Source: Armatimonadota bacterium (GTDB lineage Bacteria > Armatimonadota > Armatimonadia > Armatimonadales > Armatimonadaceae). From it: 6,559 nt of DNA. Numbering within the stretch: position 1 is the first letter of the stretch; every line of letters begins with the position of its first letter. Position numbers and translations under genes: made by a program. The DNA lies in contig JACMIS010000416.1 of NCBI GenBank assembly GCA_014381035.1, forward strand, positions 1 through 6,559, given 5' to 3'. Below are positions 1 through 5,604 of this stretch, piece by piece. The notes below the pieces were generated by a model. The model was not told where the DNA came from. It ran no database searches and saw nothing but the letters and a program-made list of their open reading frames with translations.

Positions 1-1
1 C

Positions 2-382
2 GATTATCTACACGGGGGAACCTATGATGGCAATATGGCAGGGGACTCGCTCGATGATTTGATGCAATTGCCGACACCCCCCACCGCAATCATCGCGGGA
101 AACGATCACATTGCGTTCTCTATTTTGGAGCGTGCGTCGGCGCGAGGCATCTCCGTGCCGGACCAACTTTCCGTGGTTGGTTTCGACGACGTTCCGCAAG
201 CGAAACACACTTCCCCTTCTCTGACAACGATCCGACAACCGCTCCGCGCCATCGGGCGGGCGGCGGCACAAAAATTGATCTCGCAGATCACAGAGATAGA
301 GGAGGATCTATCGCAACCACGTACCATTCTTTTGCCGCCCGAACTGATAATCCGTGGTTCGGCGGTAAGAAAGGGGCAATAA
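2..382 (+). CDS. LacI-family transcriptional regulator, C-terminal part (5' truncated by window)
   Basis: This is the 3' end of a gene that begins before the window; 126 codons are visible, ending in TAA at 380-382. The residues match the C-terminal half of the periplasmic-binding-protein-like sensor domain of LacI/GalR repressors. The segment PTAIIAGNDHIAFSILERA is the usual strand-helix with the ligand-contacting Asp, followed by GISVPDQLSVVGFDDV, the family hallmark around the interdomain hinge. Then come the PSLTTIRQP strand, a helix resembling the dimer-interface region (IGRAAAQKLI), and a final PELIIRGSAV strand. The N-terminal helix-turn-helix is off the window. Such proteins bind an operator as dimers and release it, or bind it better, on sugar binding. 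The gene just downstream encodes a secreted glucanase, so control of beta-glucan or related sugar use is a reasonable inference; the actual ligand cannot be read from this part. Confidence 0.93.
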   Translation, partial: DYLHGGTYDGNMAGDSLDDLMQLPTPPTAIIAGNDHIAFSILERASARGISVPDQLSVVGFDDVPQAKHTSPSLTTIRQPLRAIGRAAAQKLISQITEIEEDLSQPRTILLPPELIIRGSAVRKGQ

Positions 383-442
383 AAGGGCAAACAGATGCTG
401 GAACAAGCATGGTCACTCGGCGAACTATCTATTTGTTTTAGT

Positions 443-451
443 TGCTATAAA
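443..451 (+). promoter_or_regulatory. Candidate extended -10 promoter of the GH16 gene
   Basis: The sequence TGCTATAAA (TG at 443-444, TATAAA at 446-451) fits an extended -10 element. No good -35 lies 16-18 nt upstream, as expected for some extended -10 promoters. A second possible pair is TTGTTT at 433-438 and TATTCT at 455-460. Transcription from either would give a leader of about 80-95 nt containing the inverted repeat at 495-519. Assignment is by eye only. Confidence 0.35.
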
Positions 452-494
452 CGCTATTCTCATAACGGGACTTTGATAGTCATATTTCGATCAC

Positions 495-519
495 GCTCAC
501 GTTTTAAACAAACGTGAGC
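495..519. promoter_or_regulatory. Perfect 10+10 bp inverted repeat upstream of the glucanase gene
   Basis: The arms GCTCACGTTT (495-504) and AAACGTGAGC (510-519) are exact reverse complements separated by TAAAC. The repeat ends 30 nt before the glucanase ATG and is not followed by a T-run, so it does not look like an intrinsic terminator. Position and symmetry suit an operator for a dimeric regulator, the obvious candidate being the LacI-family protein just upstream, or a leader-RNA hairpin. LacI-family operators usually have a central CG or short spacer, so a 5-nt A/T-rich centre is not a textbook match. Confidence 0.55.
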
Positions 520-537
520 ACACTTACACCGCCAAAT

Positions 538-544
538 AGGGAGG
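538..544 (+). promoter_or_regulatory. Ribosome binding site fixing the glucanase start at 550
   Basis: AGGGAGG lies 5 nt before the ATG at 550. An in-frame GTG at 514 would add 12 residues, but it lies inside the inverted repeat, has no Shine-Dalgarno, and would put extra polar residues in front of an otherwise standard signal peptide. Confidence 0.75.
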
Positions 545-549
545 CAAAG

Positions 550-1848
550 ATGCACATCAAAGGACGTATTGGAAACACTCTCATCGCTCTCGGCACGGTC
601 GCGGGCACACTTATTGCCGGGGCAACACAAGCGCAGACATGGCAACCGGTCTGGAACGATGAGTTCGATAAAAGTGGCGGTACCGATCCGTCAAAATGGC
701 GTTATGAAGTAGGCGGGAGTGGTTGGGGCAACAACGAGTCACAGTTTTATACCAACAATCGCCGTGCGAACAGTCGGATCGCCGCCGACAAGAAAAATCC
801 AGGGCGATTGATTATCGAGGCACGAAAAGAGCCGTTCCAGGGATCGAAATACACGTCGGCGCGACTCATCAGTGTGCCGTCCTGGACTTACGGGCGAATG
901 GTGATCCGTGCGAAACTTCCGGGCGGTCGTGGCACATGGCCCGCGATATGGATGCTCCCCATCGGACAATCCTATGGGACCAAATACTGGCCCGAGAACG
1001 GCGAAATAGATATTATGGAGCAAGTCGGTTACGACCCGAAGCGGGTTCACGGGTCTATTCATACACTCGCCTATTACCACAGTATCGGTACGCAGAAAAC
1101 AGGGACCGTCCATGTGACCGACCCGATGACCAACTGGCACACCTATGCCCTAGAATGGTATCCGCATGAAATCCGGGTTTATATAGACGATGTCGGCTAC
1201 TTCACCTATACCCGCACACAAGCCGAATGGCAGGCATGGCCCTTCGACAAGCCATTCGGGTTCCGACTGAATCTTGCCGTGGGCGGGAACTGGGGCGGAG
1301 CGCAGGGCATTGACGATTCGATTTTTCCGCGCAGCATGGAGATAGACTACGTGCGCGTTTACAAGTCGAAGAGCAAACCCTATCTTCCTGCTGCGGTGAG
1401 CGTGCCCGGACGCGTCCAGGCGGAGAATTACGACCGTGGTGGGGAGGGGTTCGCTTTTCATGACACGGATACTGGCAACAAGGGCAACCTGTATCGCAAG
1501 GATGGTGTGGATTTGGAAGCATCGAAAGACACAGACGGGACTCCGGCAGTCGGCTGGCTCGCTCTCGGCGAATGGTTAAACTATTCCGTTGATGTGAAGC
1601 AAGCCGGGAGCTACGCGTTGTCCGTTCGTACCGCTTCGCTTGATGGCGGGAAGAAGTTTTTCTTTGAAGTAGATGACAAACGGGCGACGCCGGACCTGAC
1701 CGCGCCGAGTACGAAAGGATTTAACAACTGGAAGACAATCAGCGGGGGGAAAATCAATTTGACCGCCGGTAGACATACGATCCGGCTGATGTCGCTCAGC
1801 GATGCTTTCAATGTGAACTACTTCGAGTTAAAGAAAGCCGCTCCCTGA
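550..1848 (+). CDS. Secreted GH16 beta-glucanase (laminarinase type) with C-terminal CBM6
   Basis: A 432-residue secreted glycoside hydrolase of family 16, predicted to cleave internal beta-1,3- (or mixed-linkage) glucan bonds with retention of configuration. Residues 1-28 form a signal peptide: basic start MHIKGR, hydrophobic core, probable cleavage after ATQA. The catalytic domain covers about 31-272. It has the WNDEF start, GWGNNESQFYT, GRGTWPAIWMLP, and the active-site motif GEIDIME (151-157), with E152 as nucleophile, D154 assisting and E157 as acid/base. The extra Met in ExDxxE marks the laminarinase/agarase branch rather than lichenases. LNLAVGGNWGG (240-250) is also typical. Residues about 281-428 form a CBM6 module (RVQAENYDRGGEGFAFHDTD, GWLALGEWLNYSVDV, FNVNYFEL), expected to bind glucan. 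The upstream LacI-type regulator suggests sugar-dependent control. Substrate could differ (agar, carrageenan or other galactans), but overall residues favour laminarin-like glucans. Confidence 0.94.
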   Translation: MHIKGRIGNTLIALGTVAGTLIAGATQAQTWQPVWNDEFDKSGGTDPSKWRYEVGGSGWGNNESQFYTNNRRANSRIAADKKNPGRLIIEARKEPFQGSKYTSARLISVPSWTYGRMVIRAKLPGGRGTWPAIWMLPIGQSYGTKYWPENGEIDIMEQVGYDPKRVHGSIHTLAYYHSIGTQKTGTVHVTDPMTNWHTYALEWYPHEIRVYIDDVGYFTYTRTQAEWQAWPFDKPFGFRLNLAVGGNWGGAQGIDDSIFPRSMEIDYVRVYKSKSKPYLPAAVSVPGRVQAENYDRGGEGFAFHDTDTGNKGNLYRKDGVDLEASKDTDGTPAVGWLALGEWLNYSVDVKQAGSYALSVRTASLDGGKKFFFEVDDKRATPDLTAPSTKGFNNWKTISGGKINLTAGRHTIRLMSLSDAFNVNYFELKKAAP

Positions 1849-1857
1849 GCTTTTCAA

Positions 1858-1888
1858 CGAGGCGGCAAACCGCGTAGCCGCCGCCTCG
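1858..1888. terminator. GC-rich hairpin between convergent genes, probable bidirectional terminator
   Basis: The arms CGAGGCGGC (1858-1866) and GCCGCCTCG (1880-1888) are a perfect 9-bp inverted repeat with a 13-nt loop. The hairpin starts 9 nt after the glucanase stop and ends 6 nt from the stop of the minus-strand gene at 1895, the right place to end both transcripts. The T-tracts are poor on both sides (CTTCTGTT on +, TTGAAAAG on -), so termination may be incomplete or may only stabilise the 3' ends. Confidence 0.6.
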
Positions 1889-1894
1889 CTTCTG

Positions 1895-2320
1895 TTACGC
1901 CGCGTGGGCGTGCTCTTTTTCCTCGCGGTATTCGCTGATATGGTCGTACACCTTGTCCGGGAAAGTCAGGTCACGGTACACATTGCCTACGTCGGGGTCG
2001 TCCGGGTTCGGGATGATCGCGAAGTCCTGCCGCGACTGATAGTCCAGAATCTTCTCACGGCGCGGTGGGCTATAGTCACGCTCGTTGACGTCGTGGACCA
2101 GCCGACGCGCCTCCGCTTCATCGAAATCTTCATCACGAGAGAGTAGCGAAATCAGTTCGTCCTCGCTCACGAAATGGCGGGCGATGGTCGCAAAAACGAA
2201 GCGACCATAATGCCCGATGTCGGTTCCTTCGTTTAGTGCGTCGAGTAAATACGCCATCATCGCATCCCGGCGCAGGGTTTCTATCGCTTCCGCGTTCACA
2301 TTCGGTTTTGTTCGTGCCAT
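1895..2320 (-). CDS. Conserved-looking hypothetical protein, 141 aa, possibly SOS-controlled
   Basis: I do not recognise this family. The start chosen is the ATG at 2320, which has GGAG 10 nt upstream; a TTG at 2344 would add 8 residues but has no ribosome site. The product is a soluble, charged, cysteine-free protein without signal peptide or membrane segments. Residues about 11-80 look all-helical (EAIETLRRDAMMAYLLDALN, then GHYGRFVFATIARHF, then an acidic DEDFDEAEARRLVHDV helix). A less helical stretch follows with conserved-looking aromatic and proline residues (RDYSPPRREKILDYQSRQDF, PNPDDPDVGNVYRDLTFP), and the tail is His/Ala-rich. The composition suggests a real, structured cytoplasmic protein. 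It lies 164 nt downstream of the DUF2231 gene on the same strand but appears to have its own promoter (-35 TTGACA) overlapped by an SOS-box-like palindrome, which suggests a DNA-damage link. No function can be assigned. Confidence 0.8.
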   Translation of the reverse strand: MARTKPNVNAEAIETLRRDAMMAYLLDALNEGTDIGHYGRFVFATIARHFVSEDELISLLSRDEDFDEAEARRLVHDVNERDYSPPRREKILDYQSRQDFAIIPNPDDPDVGNVYRDLTFPDKVYDHISEYREEKEHAHAA

Positions 2321-2345
2321 AGTTTCGAGTCTCCGTTTCGACAAG

Positions 2346-2359
2346 CAAACAATTGTTCG
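2346..2359. promoter_or_regulatory. SOS-box-like (LexA/DinR-type) palindrome
   Basis: Read on the minus strand this is CGAAC-AATT-GTTTG, nine of ten half-site bases matching the Gram-positive and actinobacterial LexA operator CGAAC-N4-GTTCG. The core AACAATTGTT is a perfect 10-bp palindrome, extending as an imperfect 16-bp one (2345-2360). It sits at the expected -10/start-site of the promoter of the 141-aa protein gene, where a bound repressor would block transcription. No lexA gene is in view, so the regulator is inferred. Confidence 0.5.
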
Positions 2360-2387
2360 CTACAATGGTTTACCCGCTTTGTGTCAA
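2359..2387 (-). promoter_or_regulatory. Candidate sigma-70-type promoter of the 141-aa protein gene
   Basis: On the minus strand a perfect -35 TTGACA (2387-2382) is followed after 17 nt by a weak -10 TGTAGC (2364-2359). The predicted transcription start near 2352 lies about 30 nt before the ATG at 2320 and inside the SOS-like palindrome. The weak -10 is the main doubt. Confidence 0.45.
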
Positions 2388-2401
2388 CACTGAAACAGTG
2401 T
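2387..2401. promoter_or_regulatory. Inverted repeat abutting the -35 box
   Basis: ACACTG-AAA-CAGTGT is a perfect 6+6 bp inverted repeat with a 3-nt centre, touching the upstream edge of the TTGACA element. It fits a second operator for a dimeric regulator of the 141-aa protein gene. As RNA it could form a short hairpin after the DUF2231 gene, but there is no T-run, so an operator is the better guess. Confidence 0.35.
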
Positions 2402-2484
2402 ACGAAATTCCGATGGCTCCAGTGTTAGACGGGACCAATCCAGGCAACGAAAATATCGATCTTTCGCGAACGCAGACCTGGCAA

Positions 2485-2940
2485 TCAGTATCCACGAGGA
2501 ACGTATGCGCCATTGTAGCCCGTGACAGCGATAAATAGCATCGCCACGAACGCGAACAAAAGGCAGGCGACCCGCGCAATGTTTGCAAGGTCGTCCCGCT
2601 TAACCACCCGCCACACCGTTGGGACCACGAGAAACCCCGTCGCAAAAAAACTCATGTTCCGATGCCATCGAATCGTGCGTTCCGCATCGTACCCCCCCGC
2701 CGCGAAAGTCGCCTTTCCCCCGGCATCCAGGTAGATTCCATACAAGCCCGACGCGACGGCAGGTACGAGAAGAATGGTTCCTGCTACCAAGGTCCAGAAG
2801 CCGACCGTGCGCCAGTTATCTTTCTTAAAAAATAATGCCCCGAGATCAAAAGCCACTGACATAAAAATGAGAGCGATCGGGAAATGGGTAGTTGCGCCGT
2901 GGATATGTTGCCACAGGCGAAGGGGGTCTTCGGTGTCCAT
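2485..2940 (-). CDS. DUF2231-family four-helix membrane protein
   Basis: A 151-residue inner-membrane protein of the DUF2231 type. The N-terminal signature HGATTHFPIALIFMSVAFDLG (His14, His19, then Pro21) begins the first membrane helix at about 17-38. Further helices lie at about 46-70, 95-112 and 122-142. The third begins with the family's conserved His (RWHRNMSF, His93), and the C-terminal TGYNGAYVPRG resembles the usual terminal glycine-rich motif. The conserved histidines invite the idea of cofactor or metal binding, but I know of no established reaction for the family. The start ATG at 2940 lies 24 nt after the cyclase-TIR-ATPase stop on the same strand, with no clear Shine-Dalgarno, so translational coupling is likely. 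As the only membrane protein in the cluster it could anchor or be a target of the upstream signalling protein; that is inference. Confidence 0.85.
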   Translation of the reverse strand: MDTEDPLRLWQHIHGATTHFPIALIFMSVAFDLGALFFKKDNWRTVGFWTLVAGTILLVPAVASGLYGIYLDAGGKATFAAGGYDAERTIRWHRNMSFFATGFLVVPTVWRVVKRDDLANIARVACLLFAFVAMLFIAVTGYNGAYVPRGY

Positions 2941-2964
2941 TGGCGATTATGCTATCACAAAATA

Positions 2965-5181
2965 TTACGCGAGGTGAAGTTTCAGATACTCTTCGTACAC
3001 ACGGCATCGGATTTTCGCATCCGTGACCGACTCGCCCTGCACTAAACCTGCGGTACGCAACCGATAGAACAGTTCCGCGCCGAGATGCGATCCGCCACCC
3101 AGCAAAACCTGCATCCCTTTCACCAGCGTTTGATCCTGACACAGCGACAGATACATGCGCCGCAAGTGGTCACCATACACCCCTTCGTCCCGCCCGGCTT
3201 CTTTCGCAAACTGTGCGAATGACAGTCCCGAGTTCGCGGTCAATTCATCCAGACCGCGCCGGGTGAGGTACGGTTGTCCCCCGATTAGTTGGTGGAAGAC
3301 CACAATCTCCGAAGGATTCATCGGGGAGCCATAACGCACATTCAATTCGGCGACCTGCTCCGATGTGAAATCATGGAGCGTTAGGCGAGTACCGACATTG
3401 AACGGCGACTGGTTCATGTCGGTGATGAAAAGGTGTGCCTCGGTAGCATACGCGATGGCAAGCGTCAAGCGCGACCAGGGTCCGGTCGGGTCCAGGGACC
3501 GCTTGTTGTGCCACGAGCGAAACAGACCGAAAACCTCGGAACCAAAATCGCAGGTAAAAAGCCGGTCTACTTCGTCCAGTCCCCAGACAAGCAGTGTGCC
3601 CTCCCCTATCGCGCCCAACACTTCCTTGCGAATGTACCGTTCCAGGTTCATGTTCGCGGAACGGTTGTTGCTCCAGACTGCGTCTGGGAGTACATCCAGT
3701 GCCAGGTCATCGGCGATCTTCTCCGCGAGGGCGCGATACAGTTCGTCCGCGGAGCGTAGATCCGGCGCGGAGAGTGACTGGAAATCGGTCAGGATGACGC
3801 GGGCACCGCTTTGTCTTGCCTCCTGAAGCCCACGGGCGAGGAGCGATGTTTTCCCCATCTGGCGACCGCCCTTGACCAGCACGATAGAATCCTGCCGCGC
3901 GATGGCGTCGGTGAACTCCTCATCGGTCGGGCGCACGATGTAGTATGCGGAGTCCAGCGGGACCGCACCGCCTGCCCGCTCCCGCTTTGTCACGTCCAGT
4001 TTCGATTTGGAAGCGTCGGTAAGAGATTCCAGAACGTGCTGAAGAACGGCTTCGTTATCGGCGGACGATTCCCAGACCGGCGCGGATAGCTGCCCTAGAG
4101 TAGAAAAGAGGGAGTCGGTCAGCTTCTCGGTATAGCCGACACGTATCGCGAGTAGCTTCGGGTTTAATCCGCCTTGAGACGCGGCTACCTTTGCCGCCAG
4201 CTCCACCTCATATTCAAACAACTCGTTCGCGCACGAAATCGCGGACAACAGAAAAACGATGGCATCCGACCCCGTGAACTGTTCCTCTACATCGCTCACC
4301 CAGGTGAGGCCGAACTGTTGTTGCCGTTCAATTCGCACCACAAAACCACTCCGCACCAGTTCAGTTTCCAACCATTTCCCCAAACTGTCATCGGTCGGGG
4401 TGCCGCGTCGTTTGTAGACCAGCGAAACGGTTTTGCCCGATCCGACCTTTCGACGTTCGTATCGCTCACCCGCGGGACGTGAATCGGTCGCTGCCAGACG
4501 GCGATTGAAAGGGTTTTGTCCGGAATCGGTGGGAACCCCGTGATTGCGAACTCGCGCCGGGATGTGTGGATTTCCGACATCATCAAGCACCAGATTGAAG
4601 ACATGGATCTTCTCTCCATGCTTGACCACCACTTCGCCGAGATCGCTCAGTCGGTCGCTGTACGATTCGAACGCACGCACGACCTCCGCCGACATTGCCG
4701 ACAGCAAAATATGCCCGTTATCGCCGCAATCCATCAGTCGTTGCGCCAGATTGATGCCCGCCCCGGACACGTTCTCGTTGCCGTTGATGTCGGGCACCCG
4801 GATGACGGGACCGCTATGTACCCCCATCCGGATCTGCAATTGCGGGCGGGTTTTCAGGGCGCGGGCGATCTCGATAGCGCATTGGATCGGGGCAAGCGGA
4901 TCTCGGAAGAAGATCAATGCCATGCCATCGCCGGTATCGGAGCCGATCAATTCACCGCGTAGTTCGGCGCGTTGAAACTCCGGCGTTGCGCGGACGAGGG
5001 CCCGGAGTTCACGGGAAGTACGATCTTGTTGTTCCATCAGCGACCGGGAGAACCCGACCAGATCTAGAAACAGAATGTGGGCGATCTCCGCGTTCAAGCG
5101 ACCCGCGCTTCGAACTTCGGCAATCACATCGCTCCCTGCGTGGACAGTTTTTTCAAGAGGGGAAGCCGTTTCAGTCATCAT
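2965..5181 (-). CDS. Class III nucleotide cyclase / TIR-like / AAA_35 ATPase fusion protein
   Basis: A 738-residue multidomain protein without signal peptide or membrane helix. Residues about 32-205 form a class III nucleotidyl cyclase domain: [10 protein letters not shown] with metal-binding Asp40, TGDG with Asp85, GVHSGPV, and GINLAQR with the transition-state Asn144/Arg148 pair. The usual purine-selecting Lys and Asp align with Ser81 and Asn137. About 250-385 resemble a TIR domain: SLVYKRRG, a Trp294-containing helix, SDAIVFLLS, and a helix with Glu325 that may be the NADase-type glutamate. About 408-650 form an AAA_35 ATPase: Walker A GGRQMGKT (438-445), Walker B LDEVDR with Asp536/Glu537, NQSPFNVG. 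The C-terminus (about 675-738) looks like a winged helix ending in [13 protein letters not shown]. The start at 5181 has GAGGA 8 nt upstream; a second ATG follows directly. STAND-like architecture suggests a ligand-triggered signalling or immune protein. Confidence 0.9.
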   Translation of the reverse strand: MMTETASPLEKTVHAGSDVIAEVRSAGRLNAEIAHILFLDLVGFSRSLMEQQDRTSRELRALVRATPEFQRAELRGELIGSDTGDGMALIFFRDPLAPIQCAIEIARALKTRPQLQIRMGVHSGPVIRVPDINGNENVSGAGINLAQRLMDCGDNGHILLSAMSAEVVRAFESYSDRLSDLGEVVVKHGEKIHVFNLVLDDVGNPHIPARVRNHGVPTDSGQNPFNRRLAATDSRPAGERYERRKVGSGKTVSLVYKRRGTPTDDSLGKWLETELVRSGFVVRIERQQQFGLTWVSDVEEQFTGSDAIVFLLSAISCANELFEYEVELAAKVAASQGGLNPKLLAIRVGYTEKLTDSLFSTLGQLSAPVWESSADNEAVLQHVLESLTDASKSKLDVTKRERAGGAVPLDSAYYIVRPTDEEFTDAIARQDSIVLVKGGRQMGKTSLLARGLQEARQSGARVILTDFQSLSAPDLRSADELYRALAEKIADDLALDVLPDAVWSNNRSANMNLERYIRKEVLGAIGEGTLLVWGLDEVDRLFTCDFGSEVFGLFRSWHNKRSLDPTGPWSRLTLAIAYATEAHLFITDMNQSPFNVGTRLTLHDFTSEQVAELNVRYGSPMNPSEIVVFHQLIGGQPYLTRRGLDELTANSGLSFAQFAKEAGRDEGVYGDHLRRMYLSLCQDQTLVKGMQVLLGGGSHLGAELFYRLRTAGLVQGESVTDAKIRCRVYEEYLKLHLA

Positions 5182-5218
5182 TCCGCGAGTCCTCGATGCG
5201 AAATGTTCGTATTCAACA

Positions 5219-5302
5219 TTACGCCGGTGTGAAATACATCACAGTATACCTCACTATGTACCTTTCAAGCGGCGAATAGTTGGTTTCTGAGCAAATATTC
5301 AT
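5219..5302 (-). CDS. Possible 27-aa leader peptide ORF upstream of the cyclase gene
   Basis: A short minus-strand ORF starts at ATG 5302 behind a consensus Shine-Dalgarno AGGAGGT (5312-5306; 3 nt to the ATG, slightly close) and ends at TAA 5221-5219, 37 nt before the cyclase start. The peptide begins [15 protein letters not shown], is moderately hydrophobic in its second half ([10 protein letters not shown]), and resembles no leader peptide I know. The full consensus ribosome site, the strongest on this strand, is the main argument. It contains the CRP-type palindrome and a TATACT box, so either the cyclase mRNA starts upstream and is translated through this leader, or the promoter is inside and the ORF is chance. 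Confidence 0.35.
   Translation of the reverse strand: MNICSETNYSPLERYIVRYTVMYFTPA
5228..5243. promoter_or_regulatory. Perfect CRP-type operator palindrome TGTGA-N6-TCACA
   Basis: TGTGA-AATACA-TCACA carries both consensus half-sites of CRP/Vfr/GlxR-class cyclic-nucleotide-responsive regulators with the correct 6-nt spacer. It is centred 54 nt upstream of the cyclase gene start. It overlaps the possible minus-strand -10 TATACT (5248-5243), a position that would repress rather than activate. About 0.006 such 10-base matches would be expected by chance in a sequence this long at even base composition. No CRP-like gene is in the window. Confidence 0.5.
5243..5270 (-). promoter_or_regulatory. Weak candidate promoter of the cyclase operon
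   Basis: On the minus strand TATACT (5248-5243) is preceded after 16 nt by GCTTGA (5270-5265), a poor -35; TTGAAA (5268-5263) is better but only 14 nt away. A start near 5236 would give a 55-nt leader and put the CRP-type palindrome over the start site. It lies within the possible leader ORF, so the two readings compete. Confidence 0.25.
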
Positions 5303-5420
5303 GCCACCTCCTGTTTTTCATGGTGCATTGTTTCTACCCTAAAAGAGATACGATGCATACCGGGTTCTGTGCAATGGAGTAGCGCGAACATCATGACTCC
5401 GCCCCGATTTTGTCGCCATG

Positions 5421-5450
5421 TTTACCAAAAACAGGTGTTCGCGGTATAAT
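5421..5450 (+). promoter_or_regulatory. Promoter of the R3H/AAA ATPase gene
   Basis: TTTACC (5421-5426) and a perfect -10 TATAAT (5445-5450) are separated by 18 nt. The predicted start near 5457 gives a leader of about 150 nt before the proposed start codon at 5610. The -10 lies in an 11-bp near-palindrome (GTATA-A-TATAC), so it could also serve weakly on the minus strand. Confidence 0.55.
5428..5441. promoter_or_regulatory. Weaker SOS-box-like site between -35 and -10
   Basis: Read on the minus strand this is CGAAC-ACCT-GTTTT, eight of ten half-site bases of the Gram-positive-type LexA operator, with one perfect half. It lies entirely inside the spacer of the plus-strand promoter, where a repressor would block polymerase. 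It is clearly poorer than the palindrome at 2346-2359 and could be chance. Confidence 0.25.
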
Positions 5451-5480
5451 ATACGTGAATCAAACGCGGCTCGGACAACG

Positions 5481-5508
5481 TAAAACGGACACCGCAGTGT
5501 CCTGTTTA
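5481..5508 (+). repeat. Inverted repeat in the 5' leader of the ATPase gene
   Basis: The arms TAAAACGGACAC (5481-5492) and GTGTCCTGTTTA (5497-5508) pair at 10 of 12 positions around the tetraloop CGCA; the inner GGACAC/GTGTCC six pairs are perfect. It begins about 25 nt after the predicted transcript start. No T-run follows, so it is a leader hairpin or operator rather than a classic terminator. A direct repeat also overlaps it: CGGACAACG (5472-5480) and CGGACACCG (5486-5494). Confidence 0.45.
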
Positions 5509-5566
5509 GCCGTTCATCGCACGTATCGTGAAAACCGTACGCCATGACAATACGTCTGCCTCCGAT

Positions 5567-5596
5567 GGACCCCGCCGCTATACGACAAGCGGGTCC
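5567..5596 (+). repeat. Second leader hairpin just before the ATPase ribosome site
   Basis: GGACCC (5567-5572) pairs with GGGTCC (5591-5596). After one bulged C the stem continues with two more G-C pairs, leaving a 13-nt loop. It ends 3 nt before the AAGGA ribosome site and could influence its accessibility. The GGAC-containing arms resemble those of the first leader repeat (GGACAC/GTGTCC). Confidence 0.4.
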
Positions 5597-5599
5597 TTG

Positions 5600-5604
5600 A
5601 AGGA
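5600..5604 (+). promoter_or_regulatory. Ribosome binding site favouring the TTG start at 5610
   Basis: AAGGA lies 5 nt before an in-frame TTG at 5610. The alternative ATG at 5646 has no Shine-Dalgarno within the normal distance; the nearest purine run, GGAG at 5621-5624, is 21 nt away. An in-frame TGA at 5598-5600 excludes starts further upstream. Confidence 0.45.

Noticed and set aside
395..410. Small inverted repeat ATGCT/AGCAT after the LacI-type gene, considered as a terminator
   Set aside because: Only 5 bp, no GC-rich stem and no T-run.
514..549. GTG at 514 as the glucanase start
   Set aside because: It lies inside the inverted repeat and lacks a ribosome site, whereas AGGGAGG fits the ATG at 550 and gives a normal signal peptide.
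2321..2344. TTG at 2344 as the start of the 141-aa protein
   Set aside because: No Shine-Dalgarno precedes it and it overlaps the promoter/SOS-box region; ATG 2320 has GGAG upstream.
2944..2959. Second CRP-type site in the 24-nt gap before the DUF2231 gene
   Set aside because: Only the TGTGA half is present on the minus strand; the partner half reads AATCG rather than TCACA.
4516..4962. 148-codon plus-strand open frame antisense to the cyclase gene
   Set aside because: It is the complement of a clearly coding region with recognised catalytic motifs; long antisense frames are common at this base composition.
5339..5545. 68-codon minus-strand open frame in the divergent intergenic region
   Set aside because: No ribosome site, no protein-like composition, and it spans the plus-strand promoter and leader hairpin.
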